Under the pieces are notes generated by a model. That model ran no database searches. It was not told where the DNA came from and saw only the letters and a program-made list of their open reading frames with translations. A stretch of 64,000 bases of DNA, from the NCBI RefSeq assembly GCF_003590875.1, contig NZ_QYUN01000002.1, positions 1 to 64,000 on the forward strand. The letters run 5' to 3'. Positions 1 to 9,073 of this stretch are shown here, one piece after another. Positions within the stretch are counted from its first letter, which is position 1. Each line of letters starts with the position of its first letter. The position numbers were made by a program, and so were the translations under genes. This stretch comes from Noviherbaspirillum cavernae. GTDB lineage: Bacteria; Pseudomonadota; Gammaproteobacteria; Burkholderiales; Burkholderiaceae_D.

Positions 1-321
1 GAATGAATTGTTGCGATTTTGATGTAAAAAACGCTAAAAACATCGAAATTATTTTCATTAAATCATTGTATTCTTCGCAGGCTGGAAATTTTGCGAATGC
101 AATATTGCTGTTTGACAAGCGGTTTTTCTGATTGTTTCGGCAACTTCTGCGAATTCGCCATGATTTTCAGTAAGCGGCGTTCATTGTCAAAAGCGATGCA
201 TCGTTAACACATTGCATCACCATGTGTTTCCTGACAATGAAGCCGTCAACGGCAAGGCAATGTTCCGCATCGCCTTGCCGAACAACAATCAATTTGTCTG
301 GCTCTACCTTTGGGATAGTTA
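1..321. other. Intergenic region upstream of the porin; no gene seen
   Basis: The first 120 bases are clearly AT-rich and the rest is of mixed composition. No open frame with a ribosome site is seen on either strand. A TTGACA hexamer lies at 112-117, but no convincing -10 box stands 16-18 bases after it, so I do not call a promoter. If transcription starts near there, the porin mRNA would carry a leader of about 180 bases, a common site of small-RNA control in porin genes; that is inference. Confidence 0.4.
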
Positions 322-1398
322 ATGAAAAAATCAGTTCTCGCACTGGCCGTACTGGGTGCAATCTCGACCGGCGCATTCGCGCAAACGAACGTTAGCGTGT
401 ACGGTCTGCTGGATGTGGGCATCGTGCAGGAGCGCGGCGGCGCAGCCGGTTCCGTCACCAAGCTGACCAGCGGCGTTGGCGCCGGTTCGCGCCTCGGTTT
501 CAAGGGCACGGAAGATCTGGGCGGCGGCTTGTCCGCGCTGTTCGTGCTGGAAAACGGTTACCAGGCTGACACTGGCGCCTTGGGCCAGGGCGGTCTGATG
601 TTCGGTCGTCAAGCATTCGTGGGCCTGGGCAGCACCAACTTCGGTACCGTCACCCTGGGTCGTCAGTACACTCCGCAATACCTGACCGTTGCCTTCGTTG
701 ATCCGTTCGGCACCGGTTTCGCCGGCAATGCCAACAACATCCTGCCGCAAACCGGCAACGCCACCAGCCGCATGGACAACTCGGTCAAGTACGTGTCGCC
801 GAACTTCAGCGGCTTCACCGGCGAAGTCGCCTACGGCTTCGGCGAAGTGGCAGGCTCCACTTCCACCGCGCGCCAATACGGCCTGGCTGTCGGCTACGCC
901 AATGGTCCGCTGGCTGTTCGCCTCGGCTACCACAACCTCAACAATGGCACCGCCGCCGCTCCGGCTATCGGCACCGAGAACGCCAAGAACACGCTGTTGG
1001 GCGCAACGTACGACTTCAAGGTTGCCAAGGCTCACCTCGCTTACGGCGTTGACAAGGGTCTGAACAGCTCCAAGTACCGCAATGCGGTGAACCCGTTCAC
1101 CGGCCTGGCACAGTCCGGCTCGACCGACAGCACCGACGTGCTGGTTGGCGTGACCGTTCCGTTCGGCGCACACAAGGTTCTGGCTTCCTACATTCACAAG
1201 AATGACAAGACTGCCAACAACATGGACGCGAATCAGTACGCACTGGGCTACATCTACTCCTTGTCCAAGCGCACCGAGCTGTACACCACGTACGCGAAGA
1301 TCTCGAACAAGAACGGCGCAGGCTACACCGTTGGCGGCGCGATCGAGGCAGGTTCGGGCGACCAGGCATTCAACGCCGGCATCCGTCACGCATTCTGA
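322..1398 (+). CDS. Gram-negative general porin (outer membrane)
   Basis: A 358-residue outer-membrane beta-barrel porin of the Neisseria/Burkholderia type, expected to form trimeric channels for small hydrophilic solutes. A signal peptide of about 20 residues ends in GAFA before QTNVSVYG, the usual start of this family. The C-terminus GIRHAF ends in phenylalanine, the Bam-complex recognition residue. The body is rich in alternating glycine and aromatic strands (SRLGFKGTEDLGGGL, YTPQYLTV). The length is normal for the family. It stands alone, with a strong hairpin terminator just downstream and no partner gene. The Shine-Dalgarno sequence is weak, but the signal peptide fixes the start. The substrate cannot be told from sequence. 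Confidence 0.93.
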   Translation: MKKSVLALAVLGAISTGAFAQTNVSVYGLLDVGIVQERGGAAGSVTKLTSGVGAGSRLGFKGTEDLGGGLSALFVLENGYQADTGALGQGGLMFGRQAFVGLGSTNFGTVTLGRQYTPQYLTVAFVDPFGTGFAGNANNILPQTGNATSRMDNSVKYVSPNFSGFTGEVAYGFGEVAGSTSTARQYGLAVGYANGPLAVRLGYHNLNNGTAAAPAIGTENAKNTLLGATYDFKVAKAHLAYGVDKGLNSSKYRNAVNPFTGLAQSGSTDSTDVLVGVTVPFGAHKVLASYIHKNDKTANNMDANQYALGYIYSLSKRTELYTTYAKISNKNGAGYTVGGAIEAGSGDQAFNAGIRHAF

Positions 1399-1427
1399 TC
1401 AGAGGCGTGTAACTGCTTTGCAGCAAG

Positions 1428-1455
1428 AAAAAAGGCACCTTCGGGTGCCTTTTTT
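1428..1455 (+). terminator. Rho-independent terminator of the porin gene
   Basis: GGCACC and GGTGCC pair around a TTCG tetraloop, flanked by A6 before and T6 after. It lies 30 bases after the porin stop codon and the flanking A/T tracts make it work in both directions. Confidence 0.9.
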
Positions 1456-1521
1456 CTGTGCTTCGCATGGCGCACCGCGCGGCAAATCAGGGACGGAAAT
1501 GCTGATCGCTGCGACAACGCC

Positions 1522-1558
1522 CAAAATGAAAAGCGCGGTCAGGTTGCCCTGCCGCGCT
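1522..1558 (-). terminator. Probable terminator of pckG
   Basis: Read on the minus strand, AGCGCGGCAGG pairs with CCTGACCGCGCT (one bulged base) around a short loop, then TTTTCATTTT follows. It lies just after the pckG stop codon. Confidence 0.7.
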
Positions 1559-1614
1559 CCGTTTTATTGTCTCCTCCATCCCCCATTATTCACGGGAGAC
1601 GAGCATCGCCGGGT

Positions 1615-3470
1615 TCAAGCCGCCAGACGCTTTTCCAGCTGGGCCTTGGTCGATTCCAGCTCTTTCGGCAAGTGATATTTCAGCTTGTCGAACAGTTCCG
1701 CATGCAGCTTCAGTTCCGCTTCCCATGAAGCCTTGTCGATCGAGGTGATCCTGTCGAATTGCTGCTGCGTGAATTCGATGCCGTCCCACTTGAGGTCTTC
1801 GTAGCGCGGGGTGACGCCGAAGATGTTTTCCGTGCCGCCGGCATTGTTCTCGATGCGGTCCAGCATCCACTTCAGCACGCGCATGTTGTCGCCGAAGCCG
1901 GGCCAGACGAACTTGCCGTTCTCGTCGGTGCGGAACCAGTTCACGCAGTAGATCTTCGGCATCTCAGCTGGCGAGGCGGCAACCTTCTTGCCGATGTCGA
2001 GCCAGTGCTGGAAGTAGTCGCTCATGTTGTAGCCCATGAACGGCAGCATCGCGAACGGGTCGCGGCGCACCACGCCTTGCTGGCCGGCTGCTGCGGCGGT
2101 CGTTTCCGAACCCATGGTCGCTGCCATGTACACGCCTTCCACCCAGTTGCGCGCTTCGGTGACGAGCGGCACGGTGGTCGAGCGGCGGCCGCCGAAGATG
2201 AAGGCCGAGATCGGCACGCCGGCCGGATCGTCCCATGCCGGGTCGATGACCGGATTCTGCGTCGCGGCGACGGTGAAGCGGGCGTTCGGATGCGCTGCCT
2301 TGCGGCCGGTTTCCTTGGCGATTTCCGGCGTCCAGTCCTTGCCTTGCCAGTCGATCAGGTGCGCCGGCGCTTCCTTGGTCAGGCCTTCCCACCACACGTC
2401 GCCGTCGTCGGTCAGCGCGACGTTGGTGAAGATGGTGTTCGCGCCCAGCGAAGCCATGCAGTTGGAGTTGGTCACGGTGTTGGTACCCGGCGCCACGCCG
2501 AAGTAGCCGGCTTCCGGGTTGATCGCGTACAGGCGGCCATCGGCACCCGGCTTGATCCAGGCGATGTCGTCGCCGATGGTGGTGACTTTCCAGCCGTTGA
2601 ATGCCTTCGGCGGAATCAGCATCGCGAAGTTGGTCTTGCCGCAGGCGGACGGGAAAGCGGCGGCGACGTAATGCTTCTTGCCCTCGGGCGATTCGACGCC
2701 GAGGATCAGCATGTGTTCGGCCAGCCAGCCCTGGTCGCGGCCCATGGTGGACGCGATGCGCAGCGCGAAGCATTTCTTGCCGAGCAAGGCGTTGCCGCCG
2801 TAGCCGGAACCGAAGGACCAGATTTCGCGGGTTCCGGGTAATGCACGATGTACTTGGTCGAGTTGCACGGCCACGCGACATCCTTCTGGCCCGCAGCCAG
2901 CGGTGCGCCGACGGTGTGCACGCAGGGCACGAATTCGCCGTCGGTGCCGAGCACGTCATACACGGCCTTGCCCATGCGGGTCATGATGCGCATGTTGACC
3001 GCGACGTAAGGCGAGTCGGACAGTTCGACGCCGATGTGGGCGATCGGCGAACCGAGCGGGCCCATCGAGAACGGCACCACGTACATGGTGCGGCCCTTCA
3101 TGCAGCCGTCGAACAGGCCGTTCAGGGTGACGCGCATTTCTGCCGGGGCGATCCAGTTGTTGGTCGGGCCGGCATCTTCCTGCTTCGCGGAGCAGATGAA
3201 GGTGCGGTCTTCGACGCGTGCCACGTCGGACGGATCGGAGCATGCGAGGTAGCTGTTCGGGCGCTTGGCGTCGTTCAGCCGCTTCATGGTGCCGGCGGCG
3301 ACCATTTCCGCGCACAAGCGGTCATATTCTTCCTGCGAGCCGTCGCACCAGTAGATGCTGTCGGGCTTGGTCAGGGTGGCGATTTCCGCGACCCAATTGA
3401 TGAGTTTTTGTTGCTTGACGTACGATGGGGCGTTAACGGCGGTAATGCCACCCATGACTGGTTGATTCAC
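1615..3470 (-). CDS. pckG: GTP-dependent phosphoenolpyruvate carboxykinase, broken by a one-base frameshift
   Basis: PEPCK (GTP) turns oxaloacetate into phosphoenolpyruvate, the entry step of gluconeogenesis in the cytosol. The two halves lie in different frames. The first, from a GTG start preceded by GGAGG seven bases upstream, reads [14 protein letters not shown] to KYIVHYPE. The second continues [18 protein letters not shown] and carries the nucleotide-binding and catalytic motifs [15 protein letters not shown] and GTNTVTNSN. The break is at about 2831-2837, where the minus strand reads GAACCC and family sequences need GAAACCC. Restoring one base gives about 618 residues, the normal full length. 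Everything else is intact, so this is either a very recent mutation or a homopolymer sequencing error. As given, only truncated products would be made. Confidence 0.9.
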
Positions 3471-3772
3471 GATAAAACCTCCAATGCCTAAATAAAAACC
3501 GGGTGTAGCGGCACGGCAGGATCGTCGTTTGGGATTTCCAAGGCTGGTTCGGATCGGGCGATAACGCACGATCTGCAGCGGAACGGCGGTCTGTCGGATA
3601 ATGAGGCACGCAAGATTGGTGCCTCGGCCATCAGCACTTGGCCCCCGCAGGGATGGCGCGGAAGCCGGCTGGTAAAAAGCTACGGAACCCGTAATTTTAC
3701 ACCTGAGCACCACTTTCACCTAATGTTGCCTAGTTTTTAGGCAGCCTTGGTTATGTAAGGAACAATACTCCC
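3471..3772. other. Divergent intergenic region between pckG and a dehydrogenase gene
   Basis: It holds the GGAGG ribosome site of pckG at its left end. I see no further gene, no strong sigma70 promoter and no clear operator palindrome. Confidence 0.4.
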
Positions 3773-4762
3773 ATGAAGATTGCCATTCTTGACGACTATC
3801 AAGACAGCGTGCGCCAGTTGGATTGCTTCAGCTTGCTCGAGGGACATGAGGTGAAGGTGTTTACCAGCAGCACGCGCGGCATCGGTCAACTTGCGATTCG
3901 GTTGGGCGGCTTCGATGCGCTGGTGCTGATCCGCGAGCGAACCGCCATTTCGCGGCAATTGCTGGATAAATTGCCGAACTTGAAGCTGATTTCGCAAACC
4001 GGCAAGGTGAGCGGTCACATCGACGTGGATGCTGCAACCGCGCGCGGCGTGGCAATTGCGGAAGGCGTCGGCGACCCGACCGCGCCCGCCGAATTGACTT
4101 GGGCGCTGATCATGGCGGCGTCGCGCCGGATACCGCAATATGCCGCCAACCTGCGCGAAAGTCTGTGGCAAGCCTCGTCCATGGCGCCGGAACGCAATCT
4201 GCTGGGCAGCGTCTTGAAAGGCAGAACACTTGGCATCTGGGGCTACGGCAAGATCGGCCGCCTGGTGGCCGGCTACGGCAAGGCGTTCGGAATGGATGTG
4301 CTGATCTGGGGGCGCGATGCCAGTCGCGCGCAGGCAGTCCACGACGGTTACCGGGCGGCACACTCAAAAGACGACTTTTTCGCCGAATCCGATGTCATTT
4401 CCATGCATCTTCGTCTGAACGATGAAGCGCGCGGCATCGTGGGCGTACCCGATCTGGTGCGGATGAAGCCGACCGCGCTGTTCGTCAACACCAGCCGCGC
4501 CGAACTGGTGGCCGACGGCGCGCTGCTGACAGCCTTGCGCCAAGGCCGTCCCGGCCAGGCGGCGCTTGACGTGTTCGAGACCGAGCCCTTGCCGGTGGAT
4601 TCGCCTTTGCTGCGCATGGAGAATGTGCTGGCGACGCCGCATCTGGGTTACGTGGAAAGGAACAGTTATGAATTGTATTTTCGCGCCGCCTTCCAGAATA
4701 TCGTCGATTTTGCGAACGGCACGCCGAAAAACATCTTGAATTTGGCAGCTCTGCGCCTGTAA
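3773..4762 (+). CDS. D-isomer-specific 2-hydroxyacid dehydrogenase
   Basis: A 329-residue cytosolic NAD(P)-dependent oxidoreductase of the D-2-hydroxyacid dehydrogenase family, which interconverts 2-keto acids and D-2-hydroxy acids. It has the split catalytic domain at both ends and a Rossmann domain in the middle, with GYGKIG at residues 157-162. The family's catalytic arginine, glutamate and histidine are seen in NTSRAEL (about residue 242), DVFETEP (about 267-272) and ATPHLGY (His290). The phosphoglycerate dehydrogenase-like N-terminus MKIAILDDYQ is typical of a subgroup often labelled simply as 2-hydroxyacid dehydrogenase. There is no ACT domain, so it is not a classical SerA. It is monocistronic and the exact substrate is unknown. 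Confidence 0.88.
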   Translation: MKIAILDDYQDSVRQLDCFSLLEGHEVKVFTSSTRGIGQLAIRLGGFDALVLIRERTAISRQLLDKLPNLKLISQTGKVSGHIDVDAATARGVAIAEGVGDPTAPAELTWALIMAASRRIPQYAANLRESLWQASSMAPERNLLGSVLKGRTLGIWGYGKIGRLVAGYGKAFGMDVLIWGRDASRAQAVHDGYRAAHSKDDFFAESDVISMHLRLNDEARGIVGVPDLVRMKPTALFVNTSRAELVADGALLTALRQGRPGQAALDVFETEPLPVDSPLLRMENVLATPHLGYVERNSYELYFRAAFQNIVDFANGTPKNILNLAALRL

Positions 4763-4818
4763 CCCCGAATCGACGCATAAAACCTGAAACTCACAAGAGA
4801 TATCCCATATTTTGTGGA

Positions 4819-4846
4819 TTGACATTATTGCAATGCAGTCTATACA
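4819..4846 (+). promoter_or_regulatory. Sigma70-type promoter for the downstream lipoprotein gene
   Basis: TTGACA and TATACA are separated by 16 bases. The site is 140 bases before the lipoprotein start, and no other gene lies between. A perfect DnaA-type 9-mer, TTATCCACA, lies in the leader at 4951-4959; alone it is within chance expectation. Confidence 0.6.
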
Positions 4847-4986
4847 GTGCGCGGCGCGCCGGCACTAGGATTGTCGAATGATCATGTCCGATGAAGCCTG
4901 TTTCCCATGGACGCTTTTCCTTCAGGACTGTGCCCGGAATGCCGGCGGCTTTATCCACATACAAAATGAATACTCAAGGGAGTCTC

Positions 4987-7008
4987 ATGCAACAACAAAA
5001 ACAGCATCTGGTGCGTCATGCCTTGATCGTGGCTGCAATCACGGCTCTGACCGCCTGTGGCGGAGGCGGTGGTTCGGCCGACAGCGGTACTCCGGCCACG
5101 AAAGCGCCGGTTGTCACGCTCGTGAGGGGCACTGCCGCATCCGGTGCGCCATTTGCAGGTGCCACAGTGACGCTAACCGATGTCAATGGCACGCAAAAGA
5201 CGACGACCGCCGGTGCTGATGGCGGCTACTCAATCGATGTCAAGGGCATGACGGCCCCCTTCGTCGTGACCGCAACCGGGACGACGGGCGGAATTACTGC
5301 AACTTATGTCGCGGTGCTGGCCGACACCGTCAGCGATGGCGAAACAAAGACGGTCAACGTCACGCCGTTGACAACAGCGATTGCCGCATTGCTTTCGGAT
5401 GCCAACAATCCGCTGGACATGACGGATCTCGCAAAGCTGAAGGCGAAAGCGACGCCCGCCGAAGTCAAGAAGGTGGTGGACGCGCTCAAGAGCGTGCTGG
5501 CGAACGTCGTCACGGCAAGCGGTGCCGATGCCGCTACCTTCGATCCCGTCAAGAGCGCATTCAAGGCGGATAGAACCGGCCTTGACGCCGTGCTGGATAC
5601 GATCAAGGTCGCGATCACAAGCGATGGCGTGGTGCTGGTGAATGCATTTGCGCCGATTGCCGAAAACCAGGCGGATCCGACTGCGGCACCGGCTCCATCG
5701 GTTGTTTTGACCAGAGGCAATGTCGCCACTCCGCCCGGCGCCCTCGTGGCGCCCACGATTGCGCCGTCGACGGTGGTGATCAACAGGTTGCAGGAGCAGC
5801 TGAATGCATGCTTTGCGTTGGCGGCGGACAATCGCGTTACCAAAACCGGCCCCATCGTGACGGATCTGAAGGGGGCGTGCGAGGTTGTCGACGGCTTTGA
5901 CCGGGCTCTTTACAAATACAACGGCTATACCTTGTTCCAATGGTATGGAGGGCTGCTGTCGGATCCGGCAATGGATGGTGCCATATTCGGCGCTCCGGAA
6001 ATCCTCACGCTGGTGAAAACTGCGGCAGGTGCAGAGCAAGCCATCATCCGTCTGCCATACAAGCGTGCTGACGGCAGCACCGGCCATGTGATGGACATGG
6101 CGCAGAAGATCAGTCCGGCAACGGCAACAGACAGCGGCTGGAGAATCATCGGCAATCAGCTCGATTACGATGTCGCCGTGGAAGCGCGTTTCAGCCGCGG
6201 CAACAATCCTGCCAACAATGGCAAGATCGCCTATCAGAGCGGATTGCGGCTGCAATTCAATGCCATAGGGCTGGCGTTCGATGTCCACCAGGTCAAGGTC
6301 ACGGGACCGGGCCTGCCGGCAGCCGGTGTGGTGCTGGCCAGATCCTCATCGTGCGGTACCGCCAACTACTTTGCGGTGGCCAACAAGACCGGCGACCTCA
6401 GTGTCACAGCCACGTCAAATGTGTCCACATCATTTGCACTCAGCGGGGCATTTGCCGATGGCTCGTCATATACGTGGTCGTCCTCGAGTCCCAACTTCGC
6501 TTCGGCACCGGTGACGGATTTCTCCGCATTCAAACCGTTCGGACGTTACAAGTTCGAGGTGTATCGTTCGGCGAGCGACAAGAAAGCCGAGTTTTATACG
6601 CGCAGCATTGCCGCGCCGATCGCCGCAAGTTATGGACCCTCCCTGCATTGGCCGGAGCTGGGTGACAGCGCCAAGGCATATCTTGATCCTGCCAATGCAA
6701 AGGCTGCGGTATTGGTGTCGGCCACCATCGACTGGAGCCGTGGCGCATTGGCACCGCATGTGGACAATGTGCTGATGACGGGCAGGTCGTCAGCCGCACT
6801 GATCAATGTGACGACAAGCGCCTTCAAGCAATCCGCCACGTCGGCAACGATCAATGCAAACATCGTCGGCACGTCCACCGGCGCGTCATGCGCAAGTGCA
6901 TTCGTGCCAGCGTTGAGCACAGCAGGAAATTATCGCGAAATAGCCTTGCGCGGCCTCAACGCTTCCGGCATACGCCAGTACGCCAGTTGGTCGAGGACGA
7001 ACAACTAA
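4987..7008 (+). CDS. Large secreted lipoprotein with carboxypeptidase-like regulatory domain
   Basis: A 673-residue lipoprotein of unknown function. The ATG at 4987 is chosen because AAGGGAG stands five bases upstream and a signal peptide follows at once (HALIVAAITALTACGG). The lipobox LTAC puts the lipidated cysteine at residue 24, followed by a five-glycine run. Residues about 40-110 look like an Ig-like carboxypeptidase regulatory fold (VRGTAASGAPFAGATVTLTD, GADGGYSIDVKG). The rest has no motif I recognise and reads like an extracellular beta-rich protein. It has its own promoter and a terminator just after, so it is a single-gene unit. It is probably exposed at the cell surface or held in the periplasm; no enzyme activity can be assigned. 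Confidence 0.8.
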   Translation: MQQQKQHLVRHALIVAAITALTACGGGGGSADSGTPATKAPVVTLVRGTAASGAPFAGATVTLTDVNGTQKTTTAGADGGYSIDVKGMTAPFVVTATGTTGGITATYVAVLADTVSDGETKTVNVTPLTTAIAALLSDANNPLDMTDLAKLKAKATPAEVKKVVDALKSVLANVVTASGADAATFDPVKSAFKADRTGLDAVLDTIKVAITSDGVVLVNAFAPIAENQADPTAAPAPSVVLTRGNVATPPGALVAPTIAPSTVVINRLQEQLNACFALAADNRVTKTGPIVTDLKGACEVVDGFDRALYKYNGYTLFQWYGGLLSDPAMDGAIFGAPEILTLVKTAAGAEQAIIRLPYKRADGSTGHVMDMAQKISPATATDSGWRIIGNQLDYDVAVEARFSRGNNPANNGKIAYQSGLRLQFNAIGLAFDVHQVKVTGPGLPAAGVVLARSSSCGTANYFAVANKTGDLSVTATSNVSTSFALSGAFADGSSYTWSSSSPNFASAPVTDFSAFKPFGRYKFEVYRSASDKKAEFYTRSIAAPIAASYGPSLHWPELGDSAKAYLDPANAKAAVLVSATIDWSRGALAPHVDNVLMTGRSSAALINVTTSAFKQSATSATINANIVGTSTGASCASAFVPALSTAGNYREIALRGLNASGIRQYASWSRTNN

Positions 7009-7032
7009 GTCGAACGATTGACTGGTTACATG

Positions 7033-7066
7033 AAAAAGCCCCGCGGTTCCGACCGTGGGGCTTTTT
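7033..7066. terminator. Bidirectional terminator between lipoprotein gene and cynS
   Basis: AAAAAGCCCC pairs with GGGGCTTTTT and CGGT with ACCG around a TCCG loop. It ends both the plus-strand lipoprotein gene and the converging minus-strand cynS. Confidence 0.88.
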
Positions 7067-7084
7067 CTTTCGCCGGATCGCTTT

Positions 7085-7528
7085 TCAATATGTCTTGTAC
7101 GGCAAAAACTTCCCTGACAACACCACATTCACCCGATCCCCTTTCGGGTCCGGCGAGCGCGTGATATCCATCGAAAAATCGATCGCGCTCATGATGCCAT
7201 CGCCGAATTCCTCGTGGATCAGTTCCTTGATCGTCGTGCCGTAGACGCTGACGATTTCGTACCAGCGGTAGATCAGCGGATCGGTCGGCACGGCGCCGGG
7301 CAGCGAGCCCTTGTACGGCACGATCTGCAGCCAGGCGGCTTCCTCGTCCGTGAGGTCGAACAGGCCTTGCGCCACTTCCGCCTGCGCCTTGCTGAAGGTC
7401 ATCTGGCCGAGGCAGGCCGCGGTCGTCCATTCCTTGCTGTGGCCCAGCTTGTCGGCAATGGCGCTCCATTTCAGGCCTTTTCTCACCTTGGCGTCGAGGA
7501 TTTTCGCGGTGACGGTTGGGCGGTCCAT
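7085..7528 (-). CDS. cynS: Cyanate hydratase (cyanase)
   Basis: Cyanase decomposes cyanate with bicarbonate to ammonia and carbon dioxide, giving detoxification and a nitrogen source. The 147-residue protein has the N-terminal helical DNA-binding-like domain (MDRPTVTAKILDAKVRKG) and the C-terminal dimer-forming catalytic domain. The catalytic triad is seen as Arg88 and Glu91 in YRWYEIVSVYG and Ser115 in DGIMSAIDFS, matching Arg96/Glu99/Ser122 of the E. coli enzyme. The start has AGGAGA six bases upstream; longer upstream frames lack both a ribosome site and homology. It is shorter than the 156-residue E. coli protein only at the N-terminus. No cynT carbonic anhydrase or cynR regulator is adjacent. 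Confidence 0.94.
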   Translation of the reverse strand: MDRPTVTAKILDAKVRKGLKWSAIADKLGHSKEWTTAACLGQMTFSKAQAEVAQGLFDLTDEEAAWLQIVPYKGSLPGAVPTDPLIYRWYEIVSVYGTTIKELIHEEFGDGIMSAIDFSMDITRSPDPKGDRVNVVLSGKFLPYKTY

Positions 7529-7825
7529 GTATTTTCTCCTTGTCGTGTGCGTGGATGAGTGCATGCGGTGAAGTCGCAACGTTTTGTGCTTGAGCAAGAG
7601 ACATGCCGCCGCACATTGGCGCATCAGGCGGTCTTCGTTCGACCGGATCGCACCAATTGCAAACGCATGTGCACATGGATGGTGGCGTCGTGCGGCGCGG
7701 GCGTTGGTTTCGCACAAGCGTTGTGCGCGGTCGAAGCGGGCCGGCATGCGCATTTGCCGCGCCTGCCCGGTTAGCAAGCCTGCCAACCTTTGGTTACACT
7801 GAGTGACTATTCTTCGGGAGTCGTC

Positions 7826-8998
7826 ATGCAAGTCCGGCTGTGGTCTCTGACCCTGGGCAATTTTGCGATCGGCACCGGCGCGATGATCGTGCCCGGCATG
7901 CTCAATGAACTCAGCGCCGATCTTGCAGTCACGCCGGCGCAGATCGGCATGCTGATTTCCGCGTTCGCGGCGACCGTGTGCCTCGGCGGACCGTTCCTGG
8001 CGAGCTGGACCAGTGCCATCGAGCGCCGCAGGCTGCTGGCCGGAGCGCTCGTTTTGTATGCGCTCATGCATCTGCTGGCCGCGTTCGCCCCCGGCTACGG
8101 CAGCCTGCTCGCGGTGCGCATGGTGACCGCCGTGGGCGCTGCCTTGTTCACCGCGCAGGCGGCGGCCACGGTCGGCCTGATGGTGCCGCCCGAGGCGCGT
8201 GGCAAGGCGATCGGGATGGTCTTCCTCGGCTGGTCGATTGCGGCAGTGGTCGGCACGCCGATCGGCGCGTATCTCGGCGCGCACATCGGCTGGCGTCCGA
8301 CGCTGGGGCTGGTCGGACTGGTGTCGGCGCTGTTCGCGGCGGCGGTGTGGAGGCAGATTCCGGCCGGACTGTTCGTCGCGCCGATCGATCGCGCGGCCTG
8401 GAAAGCCGTGTTCGCCGATACGCCCCTGCTGCTGGCGGTGTCGGTCACCGCGCTCCAGGCGATCGGCCTGTTCATCGTCTTTTCCTACATGGCGCTGGTG
8501 CTGAAGGACTTCATCGGCGCCACGCCGACCGCCATCAGCCTGCTGTTCCTGTGCTTCGGCATCACCGGCGTCATCGGCAATGTCATCGCGGCGCGCGTGA
8601 TGGATCGCGTCGGCCCGGTGCGGGTCGGCATGGTCGCGATGGGCTGCATGCTGGCGGCGCTCGCGGCGTGGCCGCTGGCCAGGGGCTCGCTGCCGATGAC
8701 GATCGTGCTGACCCTGATCTGGGGCCTGGGATGCTTCGCGATCAATGGTTCGCAGCAGGTGCGGCTGATCATGATGGCACCGCAACTCGCGGCGGCCTCG
8801 GTCGCGCTGAATTCGTCCGCCATCTACATGGGGCAGGCGCTGGGCGCACTCCTCGGCGGCGTGATCGTGACGTCGCTGGGCACGGTTGCATTGTCGTATT
8901 TCGGTACCGTGCCGATGGCGCTGGCGATGGCCGTGTCTCTGTACGCGGCGAACATGTCGGAGCGGCGCGCGACGCTGGCGGCATCATGCGAGTCCTGA
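7826..8998 (+). CDS. MFS transporter, DHA1-like
   Basis: A 390-residue inner-membrane transporter of the major facilitator superfamily with about 12 hydrophobic segments. The loop between segments 2 and 3 reads LASWTSAIERRR, and segment 4 has RMVTAVGAALFTAQAAA, as in drug:H+ antiporters of the DHA1 group (AraJ/YdhP-like). The ATG is chosen because GGGAG stands five bases upstream; a TTG 36 bases earlier is in frame but has no ribosome site. It is transcribed away from cynS and so shares only the intergenic region. The substrate is unknown: a cyanate-related role is possible from position, but the sequence looks more like an efflux pump than CynX. Confidence 0.82.
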   Translation: MQVRLWSLTLGNFAIGTGAMIVPGMLNELSADLAVTPAQIGMLISAFAATVCLGGPFLASWTSAIERRRLLAGALVLYALMHLLAAFAPGYGSLLAVRMVTAVGAALFTAQAAATVGLMVPPEARGKAIGMVFLGWSIAAVVGTPIGAYLGAHIGWRPTLGLVGLVSALFAAAVWRQIPAGLFVAPIDRAAWKAVFADTPLLLAVSVTALQAIGLFIVFSYMALVLKDFIGATPTAISLLFLCFGITGVIGNVIAARVMDRVGPVRVGMVAMGCMLAALAAWPLARGSLPMTIVLTLIWGLGCFAINGSQQVRLIMMAPQLAAASVALNSSAIYMGQALGALLGGVIVTSLGTVALSYFGTVPMALAMAVSLYAANMSERRATLAASCES

Positions 8999-9073
8999 GC
9001 GTCGATGTCGCGTCGTCGGCGTCTTGTTGATCGTGCAATCGGGCGCATTGCAGCGCGACCGGCATTCCCAGGC

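Noticed and set aside
331..1389. Long open frame antisense to the porin
   Set aside because: It is a shadow of the real gene in a GC-rich codon pattern; no ribosome site, no homology, and the porin has a signal peptide and terminal phenylalanine.
4951..4959. Perfect DnaA box TTATCCACA before the lipoprotein gene
   Set aside because: About half a perfect match to this 9-mer is expected by chance in a window of this size on both strands; isolated and far from dnaA.
7529..8785. Apparent 5 prime extension of cynS into a 566-residue protein
   Set aside because: The extension is antisense to the MFS transporter gene and of low complexity; the cyanase start at 7528 has a good ribosome site and correct length.
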